From: Struthio camelus
Lineage: Eukaryota > Chordata > Aves > Struthioniformes > Struthionidae
DNA length: 64,000 nt
Reading direction: 5' to 3'
Assembly: GCF_040807025.1 (NCBI RefSeq)
Contig: NC_090952.1
Span: 3,798,001 to 3,862,000 of the forward strand
Part shown: one piece after another, positions 34,601-48,130 of the stretch
Layout of the letters: each line of letters begins with the position of its first letter
How positions within the stretch are numbered: the first letter of the stretch is position 1
Position numbers and translations under genes: made by a program
Notes under the pieces: generated by a model
Seen by the model: only the letters and a program-made list of their open reading frames with translations
Databases searched by the model: none
Told to the model about the DNA's origin: nothing

Positions 34601-37600
34601 GGGAGGCAAAGCCGGCGCAGAAGAGGGGAGATCCCCTCTGCAGCCTCCTCCAGGAACAGCCCTCAGCCAGGCAACGCACGCAGAGCAGGAGCAGGGCCAG
34701 AGGGCTGAACGGTTTGCAACAGAACATCTCCGCTCCAGCCCACATGAGATCCCCCCCACCCCACCCTCCCGCTGTGCACCCCAGGGCTGGCCACCCGCAG
34801 ACTTTCGCAGGGCATCTTTGCTTTCTGCTGAGAGAAACCTGCCAACGAGAGCAACCCCAGCTGTTTTCTGCCAAGACGAGCTCCAGGCTGGGTTGAGCCA
34901 CCGCACACAGACTGGCAGAGACACCAGGGTGGGGATTCCTCCCTACAGCCCTTCGGGCTGGGTCTGATTCAGAAACCTCCTGCTAAGGACTTGAGGTTTG
35001 GCTCCTGGCTCTTGACCTTAAGGATACCTCTCCAGCTATAAGGATAGCCAAAAGGGGAGCAATTTTCCCAGGCATCCCTGCAGAAATCTCATTATTTCCA
35101 AACCGAGACCCCTGAAAACCTGTGTAAGTGGGAAGTCAAAATTTTCCACTACTTTTTTTCCTTTTCATAGAAAACTCCTTTTGACTAAGCAAAAGCGTTC
35201 ATGGGAAGCACTTTGGTTCCTTTAAAAAATTCCTTTCTTGGAAAACCAAGAACCTAAACACTAGTATTTTTTCACTTCTTTAACCCTTTATTTTCCCACC
35301 TCCATTCAGTTTTCTTCTGAAATTGTTTGTGCTTTCTTTTTAATGACTCAGAAGTGTTCATTTTGGGTTATTTGATGAAAGTAAACATTATTCATGGGAA
35401 AGGAAATTTTTTCTGAGTAATGCTAACATAGAGCATTATGGCTCTGTAAGTGTAGCATCCGCTACACCTTGGAATCAGATCAGTGGAAAAACCTTTACAT
35501 CAGCAATATTCATTGTTGTGGTGCTGACTGAACATGACACCCTGTCCCTATTCATGAAAAAAAAAATCTGTCTTACGCACACATATACACACACAAAAAC
35601 ATTTGTATTCCTTTGGACTGGAATCAGATTTTCTATTTCTTAGGAAAATGTGTAATTTCTTTTCAGTTTCCAGACAGAATATAAAAAAGTGCATTAAAGA
35701 AGGCTTACAAATAAATTATTTGGGATCAATGCAAAGCTTGTCTGATAATACCAAAACTTACCAGCTTCATTTTGACTTTTTCAAATTACTGCAAATATTT
35801 TTATGAATAGAAAGAACAAGCTTCATTTCAAACACTCATTGTGAAGTGAAAAAATATATCAAAAGGTGCTAGCGAGAAAGAACTCAAACCGCGACATAGG
35901 TCTGTTTATCCTTGTTTTGATTTTGCTGCACCATTTATGCCCAGCTGGGAGAGGTGCCCCTGCCGTGACTCTGGGACACTTCCACGTTCATAACGCTAGT
36001 AGATACTCCTGGATTCAGGCAAGATCCAGGCACAATACACCCCTTTCTGCACAGCCAGCTTTCTCTCCCGTGCCTTGAGTTTCATGAGACATAAACTCAG
36101 AAAAGGTCTGTCTAATTAAAGTGGAGTTAACTAAAGGCAGCCAGGCCCTGCACAGGCTTTGCCTTGGGTAATTCTGCAGGTATATAGCCACGTCCCTGCA
36201 GCTTTGCGTGCAATGGTGTACTGTGTCACTGCACCTCTGCCCCGGCTTGCTTCACCTGCGCTATAGCCTTAGTCCCTCATTCATAGCTGGCAGCTGCTAA
36301 CCAAGGCCAAACCAATCCCCACCATCAGTGAGACACCATCTGGAACAAAAATGCCTTTCTTGCCTGGACTGGACCATTTTTACAGTCACCTGGCCAGCAC
36401 GGGCTGTGACTCGCATGATGCCTCCGGCAAGCAGGGTTGGCTGAAGCCCCAGCATGGGCTGAAGCCAAAATCTTCTGATACCACTGGGACTCATTATGAT
36501 AAGGTCTATAGAAGATACATTGGGCTGGGCTGAGAGCAGAGACTGGTGCCGGCCTGAGACGGCCCCACAAAACCAAACAAGCATTTCGAATCCCGACCCT
36601 CCTGGAGAGTGGAAGGGAAACTAGCAAAAACTAACCAGGGAGTTATTTCAAGTGTCAAATCCACTTGAGGAAGTTGCTTTGCTGCTGGGAGACCTGTAGG
36701 CAGAAAAGCTCTGCAGAATAAATGAGTCTCTCTTCCCAGAAACTTCTACAACTCACCCGTGTATTGCCTTACTGTCCCAGCCAGCTCTCTCCACCCTTGG
36801 CCTCTCTGCCCAGCACCCCTTGGGCCATACTCCCCTCCTCCTCTCACACCCGTAGAGCGATCACAGTGGATGAAATGACCAGCTGAGCGCTCTGCAAGCC
36901 CAGGTGTCTGGCGGAGCAGTCCTAGCAGGCTATGCCGGAGGTGCAGAGTCAGTGCCTACATGGAAACAGCAAGCAATTTTAGCACAGAGCCTTCCCTGTG
37001 ACCCTCTGCAGATGACAATGGCAAGCACTCAGCAGCAGCTGTACAGTGCAGGCTGGTTTTGTTCTGGGGACAAAGGAGAGCTGAGACGAAATTATACTTC
37101 TGTGACTTAGGCAAGAGTTCAGTCCAGCTTTCCAGGTGATAAATGTCAGCATGCAAACAGACCCTCCTCATTGCCCCTTCCCGCATGAGACGAGGCCCAG
37201 CAGGTTGCCTGGGCTGGGCGGCCGGGGGATCATTACAATGCTATCTGGTGACAGGAGCACATCTTTGTCCTGGCTCCTCCAGGGAAAGCAAGGACAGAGC
37301 ATGAGCGAATGAGAGGGGGAACTTCTAAAGTGGAGAAAGTTTATCTCTTCAGCAGATTTCTTTCCTTTCAGCAGAGACAAAGCTGCTTTTACTTCGCAGT
37401 GCCTGTTTATCCACATCTCCTGGGGAATGAGATCAAAGCAGTGCTGTGCCTCAGGTAGAGTATTCCCCAGGGAGACCACTACAGTTACCCACCACTTTTA
37501 ACCCCATATTTCTGTTCCTAGATCACACTGGTGCTTCCCGTGCTGCCTAGTGACTCGGTTGTTCAGAGCATGATGTTCTGTGCTTTTCTTCCCCGTGTAG

Positions 37601-37864
37601 TGTCATCCTCATAATGGGCGGGTGAACAACCCAAAGACGACTCCCCAAGGTGGCCCTACAACCTGAAATAGGAGCAACTCTCTCCTGGGTTTGCCTGGAG
37701 GAACTCAAACACCATATGAGGACAGCTTGCTTTACTGAAAAGCAACGCACGGAGTGTAATGAAATCATCTGAAATGGACTCAGTCCTTGTACCTGACATG
37801 CAAATTACTTCTGAACTGTCCTATTCAGGAACCTCACGACAGTAACCAGAAGTCTCACACCCAA

Positions 37865-37887
37865 CCCCCCCCCCCCCCAAGGGGGGG
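37865..37887. repeat. C14-AA-G7 run
   Basis: A poly(C) run, two A and a poly(G) run. It could fold back on itself but is more likely a homopolymer-related artefact or local instability. Confidence 0.75.
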
Positions 37888-38826
37888 ACTAGCTTCAGCC
37901 AAGTGTCCGTCGCCAACTCCACTTCAGTGTTAGGCACTTAGGCCTGGACACACACAAGAAAATGAGGTTTCTGACTTCCCACTGAAACAGCAAAGGGAAT
38001 TAGCTGTCTAAATGCCTTTGGGGCTCTGATCTCCTGAGATCTGCATTTGTAGAAGAGGGTGTCTAGTAAACCCTACAGGGTATTCTTCAGAGGAGGGGCA
38101 GGATATGGTGGGGAAAATATCTGAGTGAGATAGTTTACTTGACCTTTGTGTATAAATCTCCATTGTCCTTTCTGACAGACAGAATTCTTCCAGGCAGGAC
38201 CCAGGGGACTCCAGGGAGGAAAGAGTTAAGAGCCCTCTAGGCCACAGCCTGACCCACAGACCTTCCCCTGTATTGTCCCTTTTCTTATCCCCTGTCACTG
38301 GGGAGATTAGCAGCCAGCAGATTAACCTAGTCTAGGCCCCACAGGCACTTTGGGGATGAAGGGCAGAGGAGAGAGAGGCTGATCTTTGAATTCCAAAATG
38401 CTTGGATATCCTTGCAGGCATCAGAAAAGGGCTAGAGGGAGAATAGGTCCGGAGGGCTGGAGGAGGAAGGATGCACACGGACCAGAGAGAATATTAATAG
38501 GTATGCCAGTGTTTTTCTTTGAGGGAGAGAGGTCCAGCCCTAGGAGGTAGTGTGTTCCCACAGTACATCAGCATCTTGAAGAGAATAAAAAGGTCCCCAC
38601 AAGGAGGTGAAGAAGACTTTGCTTCATTCAGCAGCAGGACCTATCCAGGAATGGGATTCATCTTCCAGACAAACCTAGAGCTGCACAAACCAGGCGGCTG
38701 GTGAGGCGCTTAGCAGCAGGTTGAGGTAGGTGGAAAAGCTGTTACCCATAGGTCAGGGAGGGCTCATGGAAAATCTTGTGTGAGCCATGGGTTGCACAGC
38801 AGACATGCAATGGGCTTAACCTGCTG

Positions 38827-38891
38827 TGCATTAGTTCCTGGGAGCCCTAATTAGTGCCCTCAGCAATGCATTAGCAAGAGGGGTGCAGCTG
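38827..38891. promoter_or_regulatory. Three evenly spaced homeodomain/POU sites plus E-box
   Basis: TGCATTAG (38827-38834), CTAATTAG (38847-38854) and TGCATTAG (38867-38874) start exactly 20 bp apart, followed by the E-box CAGCTG (38886-38891). GCAT plus ATTA is the two-part recognition pattern of POU4-type proteins. Motif evidence only. Confidence 0.3.
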
Positions 38892-39957
38892 AGCCACAGC
38901 CTTGACACGATAGTAGGCCTCTGTAGATAGTGGCTGTTTGGCTGAACTGAGAATCGGGGAGGGAGAGCTAAAGGGAGAATTCAGAAGTGCTATGATTTAG
39001 GGTTTCCTTGACAAAACCTGGAAAAAGCTCTTGAGTCAAGCAAAACAGCATGGCTAAGCGAAGCAGATGAGTTTCACCAAAAACAAAGGTGGGGGGATGG
39101 ATGACAGAACTTAGGTGCGTGCTGTTCATAAGAGAAATAATGAGAAAAGTTTCTTTTTATGTCCAAGAAAACAGCAATACCCCAAGGGAAGGCTCCAGTA
39201 TGATTTCCATTGCTTCCTGAAGGGACTTAAGTTCAGGGCACTCACGTTAGAGCTGAATCCTGACCTCAGGACTTTCTGGGACTCAGAGCTCTCAACTTCT
39301 GTGAAACCTCTTCCACTTGGCTGGGAACGTTGTGGTAGCCACTGGTGATCGTGTCTCAAGTCCAGTGGTTAAGTCACCTCAGCTTCAGTTCTTGTTCTTG
39401 TGAATTTTTAACTAATTGATGGAAAATGAAGCACTTTTCCCAAGAGAATGCATCACTGTGACACCTTGCAATGCAGATCCCAGAAGGGAGCAGTGAGAAT
39501 TGAACCTGCAGCTTCTATTCACTGAGTGAAAATTTTACCTGTCCCAGGGTGGCAAGGGAATCACCTCTTTCTTTTTAGTCTGGTGTTATTATCTCCCAGA
39601 AGAGCTAATATCTTTCCTTCTTCCTCAGCTGACACTGTCCAGTGCCATTGGCTCAAATACAGTGACGGGCCTGCTACATAGCATGGGGAACAATCTCTCC
39701 AGCTTCTTCTTGTTAGAGCCAGACCTAGGGGAGTATCTGAGCTTTTTCTCAGTTATTAGCAGGTTTGTGGGAAAGCTGAAAGCTGCTTCAGGCATGCACC
39801 AGCATTCCCAGTTTTCCTCGAGGATATGCTTGGGATGAGGTAACCGTGAAGACCAGATCTTCCAGGACCTGCTGGCAGTGTCTGGCCATCAGCTTGTCCA
39901 CACAAGACACTTGCTGGGTCAGGTCTCACAACGCGGAGAAAGGCTATGTCAAATAAT

Positions 39958-40186
39958 CAGAATCACAGAAGTACTGAGGTTGGAAGGGACCTCTGGACAT
40001 TATTTGATCCAACCCTGCTGCTTAAGCACAGTTATTTAAAGCAGGGTTGCCTAGAACCATGTCCAGATGGTTTTTGAATATCTCCAAGGATGGAGACTCC
40101 ACAATCTCTCTGGGCAACCTGCTCAACCTCCCTCACGGTAAAGAAGCATTTTCTTGTGTTTAAATGAAACATGTTCATGTCCTCCC
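39958..40186 (-). mobile_element. CR1 LINE fragment, 5'-truncated, 3' end
   Basis: It reads AGAATCACAGA..GAGGTTGGAAGGGACCTC, then GAATATCTCCAAGGATGGAGACTCCACAA and GGGCAACCTGCTC, matching the reverse complement of avian CR1 3' ends. The element's 3' end is at 39958. Better preserved than the 24.7-kb copy; the right edge is approximate. Confidence 0.92.
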
Positions 40187-43100
40187 AGCGGAATATGCAG
40201 CAGATCCCCAGATGCGAACCTGGCTTCAACGTCAGCATTACTGCAGTGCACAATGCCTGGTTCGTGGGCATGCCAGGTTCTGGCAGGGTCCTTCAGATCT
40301 TTCTGGCTCAAAATGAACCTTTTCAGTACCATTTCTACTCGGTGGACCCTGGTGCCAACATAAGCCCCTTCCCCAGTCTGAGGTAATAGGCATCTCTGTG
40401 GTCATTAACGCACAGTCCAGTGGCTCCTGTGAGAGAAGAAGGGGAATGCTGCTGATGCAATAAATAACAAATAAATTTCAAGACTAGCTTCTGGCACCAG
40501 AAGCCCCTAGGCTGTGTGCAAGGAGGGGAGGGATATACCACACATCCTCAGGGAAACACATCCTCCTTGCTACAGTGGAAGCAAAAGCAAACATCCAGAT
40601 CCCACTGATGTTCAGACCTAAGTTATGGTTTGTAATACCTGCCTTACACTGTGATCCTATAGTCCCAAACTAGCCAAAGAGAATCAATCCTGCAGGATCC
40701 ACAGGCAATCTGATTTTACTGTTGAGACCGGTTACCAACGCGTAATTCAAATTTCTGCTGCTAGAAAAAAAAATACTTAAAAGTCATTCAGAGCACCTCC
40801 TAGGTTTCCAGAAAACACCTTGAAGGGCCTGACAACTCTGGCATAAGGGAAACTCATGCAGGCAGGAGAAAATTCTTGCAGACGGAAAAAAAAATCAAAG
40901 ATGCCCTGTGATTTGGTTTTGATTTCAAACCCTAGGAAAAGTCCGCATGATGTCTCCTAGCTTGAATAGCTCTTCCCCGAAACCTAGCCAAAAAGCACTG
41001 GCATTACTACGGACCTCATCTGTTTCATAATGGGTTTCATCTACGCTGGGCCAGGTTGGCGCGAACTAGAGACAGAAAAGGAAAATCAAGGAACACGGAC
41101 GGAACTGAATGAGCTCAAACTGATGGAGGATTTGTCAAGCTGCATATCTATCACTCCATGGTAGGCAGAGCGGCCACAACACTAAGCGCTGCTGAACTCT
41201 CATTAGAATTTGGCTTTCAAAGGTACTTAGGAGCCCATGATTTGAATGAGGACAAAATGCCCAAGAGCCATTAGTGACCTGGAACATAATCAACATGAGC
41301 AAAAGAAGGGACACAGTTCTGCTGACAGGCCCACTGCACAGCATAGCTGCTTTGAAGACAATTTATTCCGGTTGCCTGTCAGAAAGTGCCAAAGCCACAA
41401 AGTAAGAGGATAGTCATGCAAAGACAATATCTAGGATTACCTTGTGCTACACTTATTCTGAGCTGTGAGTGGTAAATTCAGTCATGCCTCACCTGTGAAA
41501 GAAAGAGCTCAGGCACACTTCCTCCCCTTTACCTCCAGATCTAGTTTTTCCTGTGAGCCTCAATGTATTTACTATGAAACCTTGTTTCGTTGATCAAGGC
41601 CTGAAATCAATGGGCATCAGAGCACTAAGACACCATCCAAATAAAGATAATACGAACAGCAATAAAATAGCACCATTGATTTTAAAATACCCCATCTAAG
41701 GCTTTATAAAGTATTCATTAAATGTCTATTAGGATAAATTGAAAGCATTAGGAACATGGGTAACTGGTTATGCAGATTTGCAAGCGTTTTGGTTAATTTA
41801 TAAATGCTACATCTACATAGACAGAGAGGTAGACATTGACAGTAATTACTCCATCCATTTTGTTATTCTCTGTGTAACTCTTAAGGTGTGGATATCATGC
41901 TATTAGAGCTAGAGAGGGACCAATTTCTTTCTCTCCTATATTTGTAGGGGGTCAATAAGCTAAGGAAGAGGATTGCATTTTTCATCTGTTAAAAGGAACA
42001 AAGACACATTTAGTGAACACTTTATATGGCTTGGGGAGAATGGCACCACTTCATTAGAAAGGCCCTGATGCTTCCTGATTACACGGTTGTTAATATGGTT
42101 GAGAGGGTCACAGTTTTGAAGCACATGGTGAGTTGTATCATTTTCATCTATTGCAAAGAGGAGCTGCTTTGGTAACAGTGGGGTGTGTGTCATGTATCTA
42201 TTGGTCTGTCAAGGAGAACGGTAACCCATACTCATTTAATGGTTGTCAATCAACAGAGTGAGAACAGAGTTATTACACAGCAGCAGAGACCAGGAGTACT
42301 GGAAAATAGAATAGTAAGACAGATACAAAGCTCTGCTCTGATTCTCTCAAAGGCCTGGTCTGACGCGCACTGGAGTCAATTGAAAGACTCTATTGATGGC
42401 AAAATGTGCATGGGGAAGTATTCGCAGAGCAGCTGGATCTGCAAAATGTTAATATTGATCCCCACTGTAAACAGGCCAGGCAAAGCCCCCCGCTTACCAG
42501 AGAGAAACCCCATTGTTGTGGGGAAGCCAGCAAGGTGCCCATGTGCATTGTGCTGCACAGCTCCTGACTTGGCTGGTGGTGGACCTCTGCCAGTAATGCA
42601 GTTATTTCTCTTTGTAACTGAGAGTAACAGGTAACAAACAGTTGTGCTATAGCTACCTGTTGTACACAGTCAGAGTGCAATTCCTTTTTCATAATGTTAG
42701 AGCCTGAGTGTAAGGCCTGCAATATAAACCAGTCTCCTAGGCTTTCTCTAGCTACAGAAAGACCTGCATTGCCAGAGCATGATTCATGCCGCTCTAAAGC
42801 ATCTATGAGAAATCCTCTCTCCAGTAGCCATAGAGGGAGGGAGCTGCTACAGTGATTATCTTAGACTAGACATCTAGACACCTAACTAGATGGTTACAGT
42901 AGGTGAAATATCTCTGCCTCAAAGACCTTGCCAGCTAGAGAGAAGCTAGTTTGTGAATGGGGTCATTCGTCACGCTCTTCTGCATGAGCTGAAGCACAAA
43001 GAGGCCGTTAAGATGCCCAGTTCTAGGCAGCAGAGAAGGGATCTCTTTGGTGTGCCTGTGTATGTTCAGTACTGAAGCCCTCAGCCTTACTTGGGGCTGC

Positions 43101-46100
43101 AACTGCCTGTAATCAGAGAATTAGTTTGTAAACGCACATAGCCTACTTTGGCCAGTTACCAGGTCCTGCAAAGCATGTGCATATATTTATAGAGTAGCAT
43201 CTTCCTAACTACACACTTCAGAGTGAGTGTCTGAAACATGTTGGAGGAGGGGGAAAGAGAGGGCACTAAAAAGTCTTCTACTTAGGGACTGGTTTCTTCT
43301 GCAGTGCAGGTTACTCAGACAGTAGTGGTACAAGAAAAGACGTGTGCCAGAGACTTTTTCAGAGAGTTACATCTAGGGCACAGAGAAAGGGTGCCATTGG
43401 ACACGATTCTCTTCCTAAGACTGTTTTTGGGTGAGACTCAGTCTCCTTGCAACTTGATTTCCTGATTACAAATCACAAATGAAGTCCCCTTCCTAGCAGC
43501 TGGATGTTATGGAGATGAGTAAGGCTGAGAAATCCTTGGAAGAACAGTGCCAAACAGCCAAAAATGTTTCCCCTCTCTTTTTAGCCTCTTCCCTCGCTGT
43601 TCTTTCATTTGCTTACTTCCTCACTTCTCCTCTCTCCTCTCATTGAATGCTCTGAAAATACCTGGTTCTGTTGCTTTGTGAATTATTAGAGACATTTAGC
43701 ATAGGCCCTCTCATTAATTATTCACAGCTGTTTTGTTCTGGGGCTCAGATGTAATTAATGGCTCAATTAATATTTAAATATTAACTATTTTTAAAAACCC
43801 AAGACATCTCTGTTAAGCTTATCCATTGAGAAATAAAAGGCAGGGCAAGTGAGACTTGAACAGGGAAACCAAACAGCACAGTTTGCAGTGGACACCTCAG
43901 TTCTTTCACAAGCATGATCCCACATGGAAAGTGGGACCTGAAGCTGGAGTCGGAAGGAGGGTGAGAGAGCTAGGCTGGCAGTGACTGAACCTGTGAGCCC
44001 CACCAGGCTCTCATGGAAGGCAGGGAGAGAAGAGCTGCATCTTTGCTAAATGCTTGGGAGCCACCATTGATTAAAAATGGGTATTATTGCACAGGCTGAA
44101 AACTTTAAGTGGGATGAAGACCTAGAGAGTCCCAGGATATTTCAGACCTCCAGCGCAGTTGCAGGTCTTATAAAGCCACTCTGTCCCAGCCTTCAAAAGA
44201 AGGACAGAAAGAGGAAAGCACAAAGTGGAGGACACAGTATTCAGGCCCAAAGCCTGGCTGGTGTAAACTGGCAGCAATTGCGCTGACTTCAGCACAAACC
44301 AGCTGAAAATCCCACATCTTTGTGACAAGTGTGTGCAAAGGACAAGGTGAATTGGAAGAGGGAAGGTGTGTGGCTGTGCATTCACTGTGGGGTTCTGGAT
44401 CTATTCTCCCTCTGCAAGAGCTTTTCTTAAACTAACACTCCTCATCTTCCGGTTCCCACATCCAGCCTTTCTCTCCAGCCATCTAGAAGAACCACAAGGC
44501 CAGAAATTATATCCAGGTAAACGGAAGAAGCCCTGTGGATTTCAGGAAGCAATGACAATTTATTCCATGAGTGGGGCTGAGGGAGACCCCCTCCTGCCTG
44601 GAGCACAGAGCCCCACTACCCGAGGCAGCTTCTCCACATCCAGGACCTGGGGATGCAAAGCAGTTCCAGCCACCTGAAGGCAAAGCGGGAGAAACTGTCA
44701 TGCACAAGCCATGGACCTCCTCCTGAGGAAAAAGAAGTAGCTGTCTCCGAGGGATGCCAGGGGGAGGAGAGTAAGATCTCCAATCTACCAGAGGATTACT
44801 GCCATTACCTGCCTTGCTCTTGGCTGCCCTTCCACTACCGGGTGAGACCGGACGCTGCTGAGGACAGCACACGGCATCGGGCAGCAAGAGGCTATGGAAA
44901 TGCCTGCCACATGGTATGTTTCTTCTTATTGCTCAACACTCAGAGCTGGTTTCTCCTCTGGATCACTCAGTAATGAACTCAGGAGTCTGTGTTTTATCCT
45001 TACGATCAGAGTCATTGATTTTCGATGGGTATATATCCTGCAGGAGACAAACTGAGAATAACCTTTTGCACATTTGAAAATCTCCATTTGTTATTTGTAT
45101 AAAGACTTAATTCTTCCTTACATTTTTGATATTTGGGACAGCTAATTCTACAGGTGCCTTCACAAGAAAAACAGCCATGCAGGAACCTGAATTTCTGTTT
45201 GATGGAAAATGCTAAGTTTTCCTTTAAAAGATAGTATTCGTAGAAAAGGAGGGAGAGGGGAGACTGGCTTGAATTTTGGGTTGAATGCGACATTCCAATT
45301 TGATAAAATCATAATGCATATCTTTTCATTAAGCCTTAACAAAAAAGGAAGAAAAAATGTAAAAGCAAAATAAGTTTAATAGACTAAAATGAAATTTGTT
45401 TGGAAATCTTCTATTCCAATTATAATAAAACAGGACTTCACTACCATCCACGGCACACTCAGTTCATTTTTGTTTGTCTGGTTTTCGTTTTCCAAAGTGA
45501 AATTTCTTCAAAATTTATATCTTTCCCTGACCCCTCCAATTCCGTTTCAGCGTCAGCAAAATAACATACACTTCCAAACGGCAAATTGTCACCACTGTGC
45601 ACTCTGTCCTGAGTATTTCCCATTCACTAAGTAGCTCCTTGCCCTTGGCACTGACAGCTAGAAGATGTGAATGAAGAGCTAAACAAAGAGCCGTGGGGAA
45701 AAGGCCATTCATTGCTCCCTCCTCACCTCCTCCTGGCTCTCCAGGACACTGCCCTCTCCAGAGCCTCCTGACACAGAGGCTTTTTCCACTTACTGGCTTC
45801 TATTACCCCTTGTCTATCTGGCGGTCTGGAAGTTCAGACCCATATCTCATCATTTCATATGGTAAGAGGTTCCCCATGCAGCTCGCTGCATTTTAGCTGA
45901 GCACACAGGAAGAGCACTGGTTTCATCCACCGATCCCTCTGACAGGAATTCATGTGATGGGTTTCACTCTCACTATATAAAGCATTACTGGAGCTCAGGT
46001 ACCTCTGAGTGGTTTCCGCCAGCCTTCTGCTCAGATCCTAATAATTCACGGTGGATGATTTACAGTATCATCCTCAGTTCAGGCAGTCCTCCTGCTGCCT

Positions 46101-48080
46101 CTCTAGTTAAGATGTCAGGCACTTACAGAGGTCCACCTTTCTCAAATGAGGGAGAGGCTGGGGCTGGCGTGGATCGGCTGAGCTCCATACAACAACATAT
46201 ACGGTAGAGCACAGCCAGCTGAATAATAGATGGCGGGTGCATTGTGAAGGCCTGGTAACCTGATCCCTGTCTTAGGGACACATGGACAGAAACGGAGCAG
46301 GGAAGCGGCCCAATGATGTGAGCCACGGCCACCCGATATGCTTGCAAGACCATCCCTTGAGCACGATCTGGTGCCCAGCCAATAGACATCTATCGTGGAG
46401 GAAATGAGAACCCAGTTTCTTAGAGACGGGCTGACGCTCACCTCCCCCAGCCAACTCTGAACTGCAGTTAGCAACAGTCAGATGCTGCAGCTGTGATCCT
46501 GTTCACACCCTCTCTTTCCCTGGGCCCTCCAAGCAAAGGTCCCAAAGCACTCCAGCTGGAAGTCATTGGGCATCCTCACTGTGGCAGGGCACATCCTGCT
46601 GTCCTCAGCACTCTTCTGGGAAGCTACGTGCCAAACCCAACATGGAAGAGCTTTGACTGAGTCCAGAATGACCATCCAGTCACTCCACCTGCTTGGCCAA
46701 CTTGCTGGGCACCCCTAAAAGCTGCTGCCACCTGGGAAAAGCAGGGAAATATCTGGATCCTCAGTAAGCCAAACATCCAAGCTGCCCCGTTGGACCATGC
46801 AACAGATGCTCTGAACTTTCAGGGGGAGGGCCGGGATGTCCAGCGCTCCTGGTGCCTGCTACCCATGAGCACTTCACCAGGCTGAATGTCCCCTTCCCTA
46901 TTGCACTACAGCCTGCTCATGTCCAGCTAGCTGTGCACTGGGCGGAGAAACCGCTCTCAGGAGTATCCCTGCATAACCCACAGAAGACTCTGCCAGGCTT
47001 CAACTATCAGAGGGCAAAAAGGCTTGCGGTATCTGTTCTTGTGGGACTCTTGCTTTTCATGCAAAGACACCTCCTGGTACTCTCAGCTTCCTCATTTGTC
47101 CTCTCCTCTGTTGCAGACGTCTTGTTTCTCCTGCAGTTCTGTGCCACCATCACACTCCCCTGGTATAACTGTGAGGGGGCTCTGGGCGTTTTCTCTGCCT
47201 CTGCAAAATGAATCAGGGCACTTTCCAGAGTCCACACGAGACTGCCTCAAACTTGGCAGTGTTGGGAACTATATCAGTACAGCAAGGGACAGACAGACAT
47301 GCTTGGCCTGCCAATGCCACGGCCTGTGAAAGGGTAAGACACCATCCCAGCACAGATGCAGATATGGCCTTGTCTATGGGCAATGGCGTGGTGGGTCCGT
47401 GGGTGGCCACACACGTCCATCTCTCACACTGTATGCTGGTCACAGCCAGCAGCAGCTGAGAAAGAAGCTCCTGAAGCAAGAGATGATCACCTCCAAATCC
47501 TGAGGGAGGGAAGTTCAGTGAGATTAGAATAAGAAGCAGCCCGTGTGGCTGAGAGGGGAAGAGAGGGGTCGTCTCCTCTGGGAGATGAGGGGGAGATCCT
47601 GGGAGGGGGGGTTCAGTGACAGCAGGCCCTGCTCTTGTCTGCATTTTCTTTGCTAAATCCTGATGTAGCCCCAGACCATCCCTCTCCAGCGTTTAAACTC
47701 AGGAGCCTGTTGCAAACCCCTTTCCTCCAGGCAAGCCAAGAGCGGAGAAAGTCAAGACACATGCTGGACCCAACAAAAATGCTGGAAGCTGCTGCGAGAT
47801 GGTTACACTTCTGCCCGCTTCAACCACACGGAGCTTGTATTTCCATCTGCTGCCTTGCTCGGGGCTTTCATCCGTACCTGCGCCCTGCCACGCTCACCAT
47901 ATTGCTGGCAATTTCCAGCCTGCCCCCTTCAGCTCTGGGGTACGTTAGCTGTCGGTAATTACCGTGTACAGCTATTCTGCACATCGCCAAGCCTGACAGC
48001 AGGCAGCTTGCACGCCTCAGCCCGGACATGAAAAGCCTTCCCAGGCCAGGTTTGCTGCAGGCAAGCAGGCTCTGCTCTGA
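40187..48080. other. Gene-free stretch, no exon recognised
   Basis: It includes AT-rich regions at 41.64-41.83 kb and 43.68-43.80 kb with many TAAT words, and a degenerate AT-rich repeat-like island near 45.38-45.60 kb. Frames at 46.1-47.6 kb have scattered hydrophobic stretches, but no family was recognised. Confidence 0.5.
43676..43800. promoter_or_regulatory. Candidate distal enhancer with Brn3-type site and E-box
   Basis: CTCATTAAT (43710-43718) resembles the published Brn3 recognition core, and CAGCTG (43725-43730) lies 6 bp further on. TAATTAATGG and CAATTAATA follow. It lies about 28 kb upstream of the gene. Motif evidence only. Confidence 0.3.
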
Positions 48081-48130
48081 GTGCACACGCACGCACGCAC
48101 GCACGCACGCGTGCACGCACACACGCGTGC
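48081..48130. repeat. (CACG)n alternating purine-pyrimidine tract
   Basis: Exactly 50 bp of uninterrupted alternating purine-pyrimidine, mostly CACG units with GCGTGC palindromic ends. It is rich in CG steps, the most Z-prone composition. Confidence 0.9.

Larger units (their letters stand above)
27455..39957. other. Gene-free stretch, no exon recognised
   Basis: The longest frame (32269-32865, 198 codons) lacks any domain. It contains an A-rich tract at 31571-31624, an AT-rich degenerate repeat-like island at 35.1-35.8 kb, a C14-AA-G7 run at 37865-37887 and a cluster of homeodomain sites at 38.83 kb. Confidence 0.55.

Noticed and set aside
39485..39530. tRNA-like 3' segment (GAATTGAACCTGCAG)
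   Set aside because: Only a weak T-arm resemblance. No acceptor stem, anticodon arm or A box could be found around it, so a tRNA or tRNA-derived SINE is not supported.
40171..40386. Peptide downstream of the CR1 fragment that looked like a secreted domain
   Set aside because: No family match. It begins inside the CR1 fragment and is probably unrelated non-coding sequence.
46123..47644. Cluster of minus-strand open frames with hydrophobic stretches
   Set aside because: I tried to read them as membrane transporter exons but found no family motif, and the splice-like signals do not join compatible frames.
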